A DNA stretch of 12,741 nucleotides from Candidatus Bathyarchaeota archaeon (GTDB lineage Archaea > Thermoproteota > Bathyarchaeia > Bathyarchaeales > Bathycorpusculaceae), in the NCBI GenBank assembly GCA_030672945.1, contig DAOVFL010000010.1, forward strand, positions 1 through 12,741, written 5' to 3'. Positions 1 to 7,106 of the stretch are shown in pieces (position 1 is the first letter of the stretch; each line of letters starts with the position of its first letter). Position numbers and translations under genes: made by a program. A model generated the notes under the pieces. It did no database searches and had not been told where the DNA came from. It was given only the letters and a program-made list of their open reading frames with translations.

Positions 1-629
1 TTAAGTACCCCAGAACTGGAAGGCTTCCCAAGAAATCCTTAGTACACAAAGTTGCAGAAACACATGAAAACGGTTGGGAAACAGGTTCAAGGGGCTGGAA
101 ATATCATTGGAGTCCAGATGAGGCAAAAAAACTCATTTTCAGAACACATACAACAGCAACGACAATCAGGTATTTAGCTGAACATAAAGAACCTCCTGTA
201 AAAGTGTTCTCTGTTGACCGCGTATACCGCAACGAAAAAATGGATTACAAAAGCCTGGTTGAATTCCATCAAATTGAAGGTATAGTCATGGATAAAAACG
301 TAACGTTACGTGATCTTATTGGAACATTAAAAGAGTTTTACCTCAAGCTTGGAATGAAAAAAGTGCGGTTCTGGCCAAGTTACTTCCCATACACTGAACC
401 TTCAGCCCAGTCAACGGTTTACATTCCTGAACTTAAGAAGTGGTTTGAACTATGTGGAATGGGAATGTTCCGCCCTGAAGTGCTAGCTCCATTAGGCATA
501 AAACATCCCGTTTTAGCTTGGGGTGGAGGTTTAGAGCGCTTGATAATGCTGAAGCTTGGCTTGGATGACATTCGATTCTTGTATAAGAATGATCTAGGCT
601 GGATCAGGAGGACTCCAACATGCCAGTAA
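1..629 (+). CDS. pheS: Phenylalanyl-tRNA synthetase alpha subunit, 3' part
   Basis: This is the catalytic subunit of the cytoplasmic (alpha-beta)2 enzyme that attaches phenylalanine to tRNA-Phe. Only the C-terminal 208 or so residues are in the window; the frame is open from base 3, so the gene starts outside. Class II synthetase motif 2 is visible (FRTHTTATTIRYLAE, then VFSVDRVYRNE). Motif 3 is the glycine-rich AWGGGLERLIMLKLGLDDIR near the end. The stop (627-629) lies inside the start of pheT, so the two subunits are translationally coupled. An internal GTG at 204 is not the start, because motif 2 lies upstream of it. The identification is secure. Confidence 0.96.
   Translation, partial: KYPRTGRLPKKSLVHKVAETHENGWETGSRGWKYHWSPDEAKKLIFRTHTTATTIRYLAEHKEPPVKVFSVDRVYRNEKMDYKSLVEFHQIEGIVMDKNVTLRDLIGTLKEFYLKLGMKKVRFWPSYFPYTEPSAQSTVYIPELKKWFELCGMGMFRPEVLAPLGIKHPVLAWGGGLERLIMLKLGLDDIRFLYKNDLGWIRRTPTCQ
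611..619 (+). promoter_or_regulatory. Ribosome binding site of pheT inside pheS
   Basis: An AGGAGG sequence lies just before 613, inside the last codons of pheS and about 8 bases before the pheT ATG at 620. It supports this start and translational coupling of the two subunits. Confidence 0.6.
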
Positions 630-2281
630 TCACCTTGTATAGAGATAGACTCTCAATGTTTGTTGAACATTCATTAACCGTCGAGGAGATGGCGAAATGG
701 CTTCCATGGATAGGATTTGACATAGAAGAAACAGGTACAGATTACGTGAAAATAGAGTTCAACCCAAACCGTATTGACTTCTCAAGCTATGCTGGAGTGG
801 CAAGAGCCTTTAAGGGATTGATGGGATGGAAGACAGGTTTGCCAATTTACAAGGTGGGCAAGGGCAGCATAACGTTGAAAATCGATGAAACGGTTCAGCA
901 AGTTCGGCCATACATGTTGAGTGCCGTTGTTAGAAACATAAAGTTGGATGAGGATGCGGTTAAGGAGATCATGGAAATGCAGGAGGATCTACACTGGGGC
1001 ATCGGTAGAGACCGCAAGAAAGCTTCCATAGGAGTGCATAACCTGGATAATGTTAACCCTCCATTTACATATTTAGCGGCTGACCCAGATGAAGTAAAGT
1101 TTATTCCTTTAGGTAAGACAGAAGAGATGACACTGAGAGAAGTTCTTGAGGAGCATGAAAAGGGAATAGCTTACAAACATCTAGTTGACTGGTCTCCGAA
1201 ATACCCACTCTTAATAGATACTGACGGAAACGTTCTTTCAATGCCGCCGATAATAAATGGTGAACTGACACGGATAAGCACTGAAACAGAGAACCTTTTC
1301 CTAGACGTGACAGGACCCGATCTTGAAGCAGTTAAACAGTCTCTAAACGTTCTAGTCACTGCCCTCGCAGACATGGGTGGAACAATTAGTACAGTGCAAG
1401 TGAAATATCCGGATAGAACTATTATTTCTCCAGATTTGACTCCACAAAAGATGAAGTTGCGTAGATCATACACTAACAAATTGTTGGGGCTTAAACTTTC
1501 AAAATCCAAAATTATTAAATGCTTGGAAAAATGTAGGCTGAGTGCTAGAGAAGACGAAGATGGAGACATCGAGGTTGGAATTCCAGCCTATCGAATTGAC
1601 ATTTTACACGAGGTTGACTTAGTCGAAGAAGTTACCGTTGGTTATGGCTATTATAGACTTAAATCGACAAAGCCGAAAACTGTGACAACAGGTAGCTTTC
1701 ACGAAGCAACAAAGCTTACAAATGTTGTTAGGGGGATAATGGTAGGTTTAGGCTTCACGGAGGCAATGAATTTTACACTGACAAACAATGACGTTCAATT
1801 CAGAAGGATGAGAAGAAAACCAATGAAAACTATTAAAATTGTAAATCCAGTATCTTCAGAATACAACATAGCAAGAACAAGCCTATTGCCATCTTTGATG
1901 AAGAATTTAATGGATAACAAACATGAAAGCTTCCCTCAAAAAATCTTCGAGGTTTCAGACATCATAAATATTAATATGAAAAATGAATGCCGCTCTGAAA
2001 GATCTCTCTGCGTGGCGGGGGTCTCATCTCATTCAACAGCCAATTTCACAGAAATAAAATCCACAGTAGAAGCATTGTTAGCTAATTTAGATCTGACCAG
2101 ATGGAAGATAAAACCAGTACATAATTCAAGCTTCATAGAAGGAAGAACTGCAACAACAAAACTGAAGGACAAGGACATAGGCTTTCTAGGTGAAATTCAC
2201 CCGGAGGTTCTCAACAACTTCGAATTGGAAAATCCCGTCTGCGGCTTCGAAATAAACCTTGAACATCTATTGCCTAAGTGA
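620..2281 (+). CDS. pheT: Phenylalanyl-tRNA synthetase beta subunit
   Basis: This is the non-catalytic partner of PheS; in the family it carries the editing domain that removes mischarged Tyr-tRNA-Phe. At 553 residues it has the usual archaeal/eukaryotic length and lacks the N-terminal EMAP-like and C-terminal anticodon-binding domains of bacterial PheT. Domains in order: an N-terminal B1-like domain (about 1-90), the B3/4 editing region (about 100-260, with the IGVHNLDNV stretch), B5 (about 270-350, ending in PAYRIDILHEVDLVEEV, whose acidic residues bind Mg in the family), and a catalytic-like core (about 355-553) that lacks synthetase motifs. The ATG at 620 overlaps pheS by 10 bases and has an AGGAGG site upstream. 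Confidence 0.96.
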   Translation: MPVITLYRDRLSMFVEHSLTVEEMAKWLPWIGFDIEETGTDYVKIEFNPNRIDFSSYAGVARAFKGLMGWKTGLPIYKVGKGSITLKIDETVQQVRPYMLSAVVRNIKLDEDAVKEIMEMQEDLHWGIGRDRKKASIGVHNLDNVNPPFTYLAADPDEVKFIPLGKTEEMTLREVLEEHEKGIAYKHLVDWSPKYPLLIDTDGNVLSMPPIINGELTRISTETENLFLDVTGPDLEAVKQSLNVLVTALADMGGTISTVQVKYPDRTIISPDLTPQKMKLRRSYTNKLLGLKLSKSKIIKCLEKCRLSAREDEDGDIEVGIPAYRIDILHEVDLVEEVTVGYGYYRLKSTKPKTVTTGSFHEATKLTNVVRGIMVGLGFTEAMNFTLTNNDVQFRRMRRKPMKTIKIVNPVSSEYNIARTSLLPSLMKNLMDNKHESFPQKIFEVSDIININMKNECRSERSLCVAGVSSHSTANFTEIKSTVEALLANLDLTRWKIKPVHNSSFIEGRTATTKLKDKDIGFLGEIHPEVLNNFELENPVCGFEINLEHLLPK

Positions 2282-2318
2282 AAAAATAGGAAAGGTTAAT
2301 TTCAAACGAAAGCAGATG

Positions 2319-2326
2319 TTTAAATA
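2319..2326 (+). promoter_or_regulatory. TATA-like box before the structured RNA
   Basis: TTTAAATA sits about 27 bases upstream of roughly 2347, which is just before the first helix of the folded region (2357). This is the usual archaeal TATA-to-start spacing. No clear BRE is seen, so this is a position-based call. Confidence 0.45.
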
Positions 2327-2345
2327 GCGATGAAATGAGCATAAT

Positions 2346-2560
2346 CCCACTGGAACCCTATAACATATAGGACCCATAGAGACGGACCCAACAGAAAAGG
2401 CAAGCTTTTGCTTCCTTTACTATGATGGCGGGTTTACCCAATTATGGGACACGGTGGGCGCGGGTAAAAATCCTACGCTGAGAGTGCTTAACCTAGAGGA
2501 GCGTACAGCTCAACAATGAAGTTAAGTGATAGGTTATGTAGGAAACAACCACCCGCGAAA
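2346..2560 (+). ncRNA. Unassigned structured RNA or tyrS leader
   Basis: No reading frame covers this stretch, but complementary segments are dense. Helix 1 is CCTATA (2357-2362) with TATAGG (2366-2371). Arm 2 nests CCCATA (2373-2378) with TATGGG (2443-2448), then GGACCC (2384-2389) with GGGTTT (2430-2435, two G-U pairs), then a 9-bp hairpin with a TTTT loop (2396-2418, one bulged C). Arm 3 nests CGCGGGT (2459-2465) with ACCCGCG (2551-2557), TCCTAC (2471-2476) with GTAGGA (2538-2543), TAACCTA (2489-2495) with TAGGTTA (2530-2536), and GAGC (2499-2502) with GCTC (2508-2511). A TATA-like box lies upstream and TTTT at 2565-2568 follows. It lacks the marks of tRNA, 5S rRNA, SRP RNA or RNase P RNA. 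It may be an independent RNA or a cis leader of tyrS, which begins about 70 bases later. The boundaries are estimates. Confidence 0.6.
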
Positions 2561-2563
2561 TAA

Positions 2564-2571
2564 CTTTTAAG
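2564..2571 (+). promoter_or_regulatory. T-run after the RNA, possible tyrS TATA box
   Basis: CTTTTAAG follows the last helix of the folded region. Its T-run could end the RNA, since archaeal termination often needs only a T-run. The same bases could be a TATA box for tyrS, giving a start near 2595 and a leader of about 30 bases. I cannot tell the two roles apart from sequence. Confidence 0.3.
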
Positions 2572-2625
2572 TTTCATTCTTGCATAGAAACTTAGAGATT
2601 AATAGAACACTGGCAGGTTAGAAAC

Positions 2626-3714
2626 TTGGATATGGAAACAAAACTTGAGTTGATCTGTAGATCTCCAACTGAAGAAGTTTTAACCATGAAGGATTTAAGA
2701 GTTCTTTTGGAAACGGAGGAGCATCCCGTAGCATATAATGGTTGGGAGCCTTCAGGGCTAGTCCATCTGGGAACAGGCGTCATTTGTGCGTATAAAATGA
2801 AGGATTTTGTGGATGCTGGAATACGGGTTAAAGCTTATCTTTCAACTTGGCATGCTTGGCTGAACAATAAACTAGGCGGCGACCTTGAATTAATCAGGAA
2901 AGCGGCGGACCTTTTCAAACATTCATGGATAGCCCTAGGCGTTCCGGAAGACAAGGTTGAGTTCATTTATTCAGACAAGCTTTACAATGACCTAAGCTAC
3001 TGGGTAAAGACAATTATGGTGGCCAAAAACCTAACGATAGCTAGAACAAGGCGAACTCTTGAGATTGCTGGAAGAAAGGAGACGGAAGCACACTATGTTT
3101 CAGACTTTTTATATACGCCGATGCAAGTGGCAGACATATTCCACTTAGAAGTGAAGATTTGTCAGTTAGGTATGGATCAACGTAAAGGAAACGTAGTTGC
3201 CAGAGAGTTAGGCGAGAAACTTGGATTCTGGAAGCCAGTTTGCGTTCACCATCATATGCTGCAAGGTCTAGAAAAACCAGCAAGATGGCCGATTCCGGAA
3301 GGAAAAGAGAGAGAAGCCTTGGCTTCTGCCAAAATGTCGAAGAGTAGACCGGAAACCTGTGTATTCATTTATGATTCACCTGAAGAAATAAAACAGAAGA
3401 TTACAAAGGCTTTCTGTCCAGAAAGAACTGTGGAATTTAACCCTATTTTGGACATTTGTAAATGTATAATTTTCCGAGAAGAAAAATCATTCGCAATAAG
3501 ACGCCCAGCAAGGTTCGGTGGTGCAATGGAGTTTCAGAGCTATCAAGAACTGGAAACAGCCTACAAATATGGCAGTTTACACCCACAAGACTTAAAGAAT
3601 GCTGTGGCAGAGGAATTAGTTGCAATTCTCGAGCCTGTCAGACGATATTTTGAAAGAAATCGGGAAGCAGAGGAGTCTTTAAACGCTGTTAAAAATGCTA
3701 CAATAACAAGGTAA
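2626..3714 (+). CDS. tyrS: Tyrosyl-tRNA synthetase, archaeal type
   Basis: This enzyme charges tRNA-Tyr with tyrosine in the cytoplasm. It is a class I synthetase with the HIGH-type motif HLGTG (residues 47-51, within WEPSGLVHLGTG) and an exact KMSKS (236-240). YTPMQVADI (163-171) and QLGMDQRKGN (180-189) match the tyrosine-binding and GxDQR regions that separate TyrRS from TrpRS. The length of about 360 residues fits archaeal TyrRS, which lacks the bacterial S4-like domain. The start may be TTG 2626, with AGGT at 2615-2618 at good spacing, or ATG 2632 two codons later. It is followed after 5 bases by a Toprim gene, probably cotranscribed. Confidence 0.94.
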   Translation: MDMETKLELICRSPTEEVLTMKDLRVLLETEEHPVAYNGWEPSGLVHLGTGVICAYKMKDFVDAGIRVKAYLSTWHAWLNNKLGGDLELIRKAADLFKHSWIALGVPEDKVEFIYSDKLYNDLSYWVKTIMVAKNLTIARTRRTLEIAGRKETEAHYVSDFLYTPMQVADIFHLEVKICQLGMDQRKGNVVARELGEKLGFWKPVCVHHHMLQGLEKPARWPIPEGKEREALASAKMSKSRPETCVFIYDSPEEIKQKITKAFCPERTVEFNPILDICKCIIFREEKSFAIRRPARFGGAMEFQSYQELETAYKYGSLHPQDLKNAVAEELVAILEPVRRYFERNREAEESLNAVKNATITR

Positions 3715-3719
3715 CAGTT

Positions 3720-4136
3720 TTGTCAACGCGTCTTAAGAAGAAAGAAGAAAAGATTCTAGAGATCATAAAAAGATTAGCTACGGAGTCTGCAAAGGGAACC
3801 CCTATAATTGTTGAGGGAAAGAAAGATGTTAATGCCTTAAGGGCACTAGCCATTGATGGAAAGATAATAGAGGCGAAAACCAGCGGTAAATCCTTATTGG
3901 ATGTTATTTCTGAAGTGGAAAATTGCGGTACACGAGAAGTCATCCTACTATTGGATTTTGACAGACGCGGAAAGGAGTGGACTAAACGTATAGGACAATA
4001 CTTGGAAAATACGCGTATAAAACCGAACGTTGCTTTCTGGAAAAAACTCCAATGCATTGTAGGTCGAGAAGTAAAGGATGTTGAAGGCTTAACAAGTTAC
4101 ATGGAAACATTAAAGAGGAGGATTTGTAATTCATAA
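3720..4136 (+). CDS. Small Toprim-domain protein
   Basis: This 138-residue protein consists almost wholly of a Toprim fold. The conserved acid is in PIIVEGKKDVNALR (E32) and the DxD motif is LLLDFDRRG (D79, D81); these residues bind Mg in primases, topoisomerases and RNase M5. The size and architecture match the small archaeal Toprim proteins (UPF0292-like), whose substrate is not settled as far as I know. The TTG start at 3720 lies 5 bases after tyrS with an AAGGT about 8 bases before it; no ATG lies near the N-terminus. It sits just upstream of dnaG, which carries a second Toprim domain. The fold is clear, but the function is open. Confidence 0.85.
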   Translation: MSTRLKKKEEKILEIIKRLATESAKGTPIIVEGKKDVNALRALAIDGKIIEAKTSGKSLLDVISEVENCGTREVILLLDFDRRGKEWTKRIGQYLENTRIKPNVAFWKKLQCIVGREVKDVEGLTSYMETLKRRICNS

Positions 4137-4226
4137 GATATAATAGGAAGAAATGTTAACACAATCTCGTGATTCAAGATTACAGTTCGCTTATCATGTG
4201 ATTAAAGCTAACTTAACCTAATCATC

Positions 4227-4234
4227 GGAGGTGA
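4227..4234 (+). promoter_or_regulatory. Strong ribosome binding site that points to an ACG start for dnaG
   Basis: GGAGGTGA matches the 16S rRNA anti-Shine-Dalgarno end closely. It ends 6 bases before the ACG codon at 4241, which is in frame with dnaG. An in-frame TGA at 4232-4234 bars any start further upstream. The only GTG nearby, at 4231, is in another frame that soon stops. Confidence 0.75.
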
Positions 4235-4240
4235 ACGCTT

Positions 4241-5377
4241 ACGGGCTCATCACAAACATTTACCGTAAAGTATGTTATACGAGGAAAATTCGAGATAGAA
4301 GGAGTCGTTGAAAAACCAGACGTTATAGGAGCCGTTTTCGGGCAAACGGAAGGTTTATTCAGTCCAGAACTTGATCTTAGGGGACTTCAGAAATCCGGAC
4401 GAATAGGCAGAATAGAAATCCAATTGAGTTCCAAACAAGACAAAACTACAGGTACAATAATAATCCCAACAAGTATGGACAGAGTTTCTACATCTCTGAT
4501 TGCCGCAAGTATAGAAAGCATAAATAGAGTAGGTCCCTGTGCCGCGAAGGTAACCCTTGAAAAAATTGAAGATGTTAGAGAAGCACGTAGAAAAACAATA
4601 ATTAATAGAGCCAAAGAAATCCTGCATAAATGGACTATTGAATCCATGCCTTCAGTAGATGAAATCTTCAAAGAAGTGGCAGAAACACTGAAAGCAGTAA
4701 AGGTTGAGAAATATGGAACGGAAGAGCTTTCAGCTGGACCAGAAGTTGGCAGTGCAAAAGAGGTGATCATTGTCGAGGGAAGGGCTGACGTAACCAATTT
4801 GATGCGATGTGGAATATACAACATCATAGCAGTAGAAGGTGCGAAGGTGCCAGAGACAATAAAAAGACTTTCAAAGGAAAAAGAAACAACAGCCTTCCTT
4901 GATGGAGATAGAGGTGGAGACTTAATTCTAAAAGAGCTTCTGCAAGTAACAGAAATAAGACATGTTGCTAGGGCACCTAGAGGAAAAGAAGTTGAGGATT
5001 TAAACTGCAGAGAAATATTTGAAGCCTTAAAAAACAAGAGTCCTATTGAAAAACCATCTAAACTAAGAAGAGAAAAACGAAAGATCGAAGTCTCGAAGGA
5101 AATTGTTCAATCAATGAAAGAGCTGGAGGGCACTTTGGAGGCTATTCTCTTAAATGAGAAGATGGAGCGGATAGAACGGTTACCAGTAAGTCAACTAGCG
5201 GAGAAACTTCGGCAAATAGATGGTGTCGACACCATTGTTTTTGATGGAATTATAACACAAAGGATAGTCGATGTGGCAAACGATAAAAACATAAAAAATG
5301 TCATTGCTTCACGCATATCAGAAGCCGTTAAAACACCATTAAACGTTCAATTGATGACATTCTCAGATATTAAATGA
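4241..5377 (+). CDS. dnaG: Archaeal DnaG primase-like protein, probable ACG start
   Basis: Archaeal DnaG has a bacterial-primase Toprim domain. In archaea it is associated with the exosome, where it aids poly(A)-rich RNA binding, and primase activity has been reported for some members. From ACG 4241 the product is 378 residues, close to the family's roughly 400. The N-terminus reads KYVIRGKFEIEGVVEKPDVI then GAVFGQTEGLF and DLRGLQKSGRIGRIEI, a family signature that lies wholly upstream of the first in-frame TTG (4424). The Toprim motifs are EVIIVEGRADV (catalytic E179) and FLDGDRGGDL (D221, D223, D227). The C-terminal third is a charged helical region. No in-frame ATG, GTG or TTG exists between the TGA at 4232 and 4424, so ACG 4241, or a sequence error there, is the best start. 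Confidence 0.92.
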   Translation, partial: TGSSQTFTVKYVIRGKFEIEGVVEKPDVIGAVFGQTEGLFSPELDLRGLQKSGRIGRIEIQLSSKQDKTTGTIIIPTSMDRVSTSLIAASIESINRVGPCAAKVTLEKIEDVREARRKTIINRAKEILHKWTIESMPSVDEIFKEVAETLKAVKVEKYGTEELSAGPEVGSAKEVIIVEGRADVTNLMRCGIYNIIAVEGAKVPETIKRLSKEKETTAFLDGDRGGDLILKELLQVTEIRHVARAPRGKEVEDLNCREIFEALKNKSPIEKPSKLRREKRKIEVSKEIVQSMKELEGTLEAILLNEKMERIERLPVSQLAEKLRQIDGVDTIVFDGIITQRIVDVANDKNIKNVIASRISEAVKTPLNVQLMTFSDIK

Positions 5378-5463
5378 ATAATGTAATCAATGAAGGCTTT
5401 ACAACCAAATACTGCTGAAAAAGGCAGCCTCCTGAGAAAAATCTGCAAGCCTTCTATTTACCC

Positions 5464-5866
5464 CTACACTACCTTAGATTTAAACAGCTTCTCCCTGACC
5501 ATGTAACACATGGAATAATCGAATGTCATCTTCGAAAAGTCCTTTACATCTTCGAACTTTCGAAAAGCCTTAACGAGTCGCAACGTGTACTTTGATTCTC
5601 TGCAATAAACCTTCACGATGCTCATTGGTTTCTCAAAGAATTCGCGTTCAACAATCCTGTGACAAAAGCATATTGAAGCTTTTCAATCTTAATTCCTTCA
5701 ATAGCTATCATCAGATCCACGTTATCTTCAACCACAGCATAGAAGTATACAAGTTTCTGTCAAAAATCAGCACTCAATTCCCGAAATCGTTAATACCTCG
5801 AAGAGGATTTCAGTGTGTACTCATTCACTTTGGTATCCAAAGCTGAAAGTAAAACGTAACCTTCAT
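5464..5866 (-). pseudogene. Remnant of the N-terminal domain of family B DNA polymerase
   Basis: Reading the minus strand across several frames gives an ordered match to the start of archaeal family B polymerases. It begins MKVTFYF (ATG at 5866), shifts frame to ALDTKVNEYTLKSSSRY, then VLIFDRN in another frame, then VYFYAVVEDNVDLMIAIEG, then RIVEREFFEKPMSIVKVYC in a further frame. That last frame runs through FRKFEDVKDFSKM and MCYMVREKLF to a TAG at 5464-5466. These correspond to the family's opening strand, the DxxFrPYFYA stretch, the ERxFFGKPV segment and the region ending in RYLID. Several frameshifts and in-frame stops separate the blocks, and the exonuclease and polymerase domains are absent. 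It is therefore a dead N-terminal fragment of about 130 codons. The family call rests on recognition, not alignment. Confidence 0.72.
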
Positions 5867-5914
5867 AAACAGTACCTTCTCAGTAATTAAGAGTGAAATC
5901 AAGTCCATTTTCAA

Positions 5915-5930
5915 CACTTTTTTAAAAGTG
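5915..5930 (+). promoter_or_regulatory. Palindromic TATA-like element upstream of pelA
   Basis: CACTTTT and AAAAGTG form a perfect 7-bp inverted repeat around TT. The AT core is a credible TATA box about 25-30 bases before a start near 5950, leaving a short leader before the TTG at 5976. Being symmetric and between the polymerase remnant and pelA, it could once have served both directions. The promoter role is inferred from position. Confidence 0.45.
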
Positions 5931-5975
5931 GATCAATTATTGAATGATTAAGTACTGATAGAAGAGGATGAGATA

Positions 5976-7085
5976 TTGAAAATTATAGATATAAATTTAA
6001 AGAAAGGGTTTGTGAAGGTTATTCCGGAAACTCTTGATGATTTTTGGCATTTATACAACATTATCTATAGAAATGATGAAGTTTACTCGCGTACAAAACG
6101 TGAAATAAAACCAAATGAGAAGTATGCTAGGCCTAGACGTGGTCAGCGAGTTCCAGTCTTCTTAGGTATTAAGGTGGAAAAAATTACTTGGGACAAGCTT
6201 TTAGGTAGACTTAGGGTTCATGGAACTATTTGCGAAGCTCCGGAAACAGTTCCAGTCGGTGCTCATCACACGATTAATATTATTTTGAACAAGCCGCTTA
6301 CAATTGTGAAGAAGAAGTGGATTAAACATCAGATTGAAAGACTGAAGTTGGCAAGTAAAACCTCAGAAAACCCCATAATTATAATTGCTATTGATGATGA
6401 AGGTTATGTTATCGCCAAAACAAAACAGTACGGGGTTAAAGTAGAAGTAGAGGAGAGAATAAGGCTTCCAGGCAAGCTAGAAGCTGAAAAAAGAAGCGCA
6501 GCCCTAGAAGAGTACTTCCGAAAGGTTTCAAGCAGTCTACGTCAAGTCCGGACAGCAACAAATAGTCCAATAGCAATAATCGGGGTAGGCTTTGTAAAAA
6601 ACGATTTTGCCAAATTCCTACAAAATGAAGATAAAGACATAGCCAAGTTGGTTGTGGATGTAAAAAGTGTTAACAATGGCGGTGTCGCCGGAATATATGA
6701 AGCCCTACGCTCAGGTGTACTCTTAAAAACCATGAAGCACATGCGAATCACTAAGGAAACAGAAGTTATTGAAGAAGTTCTGAAGAGACTTGGAAGAAAC
6801 GAGTCTAACATCGCTTATGGATTTGATGATGTTAGAATGGTTGCTGAGCTGGGAGCTGTTGAAACAATGGTTTTAGCGGACACTATGCTGCGTAAAACCT
6901 CAGATGAGGAAAGGCTGCTTCTTGAAGGTTTAATGAAGATTGTAGAGCAGAAGGCCGGAAAAATAATGGTTATAAGTACAGAACACGAAGCCGGTGCAAA
7001 ACTCACAGCCTTAAGCGGTATAGCCGCTCTCTTACGCTTCCCAGTACATCAAGGTTCTGCAGGTAATAGCTTAGTTACCATGTAA
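5976..7085 (+). CDS. pelA: Pelota (Dom34) ribosome rescue factor
   Basis: Pelota enters the A site of stalled ribosomes, delivered in archaea by aEF1A, and works with ABCE1 to split the subunits. At 369 residues it has the standard three eRF1-like domains. The first is an Sm-like N-terminal domain (about 1-130, starting MKIIDINLKKGFVKVIPET and containing TWDKLLGRLRVHGTI). The central domain (about 135-255, from IIIIAIDDEGYVIAKTKQYG) lacks the GGQ of true release factors. The third is a C-terminal eRF1_3-like domain (about 262-365, with YGFDDVRMVAELGAVETMVL and ISTEHEAGAKL). The start is TTG 5976 with GAGGATGAG just upstream. The TBP gene follows after 21 bases. Confidence 0.95.
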   Translation: MKIIDINLKKGFVKVIPETLDDFWHLYNIIYRNDEVYSRTKREIKPNEKYARPRRGQRVPVFLGIKVEKITWDKLLGRLRVHGTICEAPETVPVGAHHTINIILNKPLTIVKKKWIKHQIERLKLASKTSENPIIIIAIDDEGYVIAKTKQYGVKVEVEERIRLPGKLEAEKRSAALEEYFRKVSSSLRQVRTATNSPIAIIGVGFVKNDFAKFLQNEDKDIAKLVVDVKSVNNGGVAGIYEALRSGVLLKTMKHMRITKETEVIEEVLKRLGRNESNIAYGFDDVRMVAELGAVETMVLADTMLRKTSDEERLLLEGLMKIVEQKAGKIMVISTEHEAGAKLTALSGIAALLRFPVHQGSAGNSLVTM

Positions 7086-7106
7086 AGAATCGAAACAGTT
7101 ATCGCA

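Noticed and set aside
2421..2485. Possible box C/D sRNA (ATGATGG as box C and CTGA as box D)
   Set aside because: Box C is imperfect, there are no convincing D' and C' boxes, and the flanking stem is only three pairs with a gap. The larger nested helices explain the region better.
2346..2560. tRNA, SRP RNA or bacterial T-box leader
   Set aside because: There is no TTCRA-type T-loop for a tRNA, no GGAAGG-AGCA-type SRP54 binding loop, and no AGGGTGG-ACCGCG T-box sequence; T-boxes are also bacterial.
4387..5037. 216-residue minus-strand reading frame inside dnaG
   Set aside because: It is a shadow of the conserved dnaG coding frame, with a Ser/Phe-rich composition and no recognisable motif.
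5378..5450. Possible C/D RNA after dnaG (AATGAAG with two CTGA boxes)
   Set aside because: The C-like box departs from RTGATGA and spacing is irregular; CTGA is common by chance.
5592..5846. 84-residue plus-strand reading frame
   Set aside because: It lies antisense to the polymerase remnant, resembles no family and has no ribosome site.
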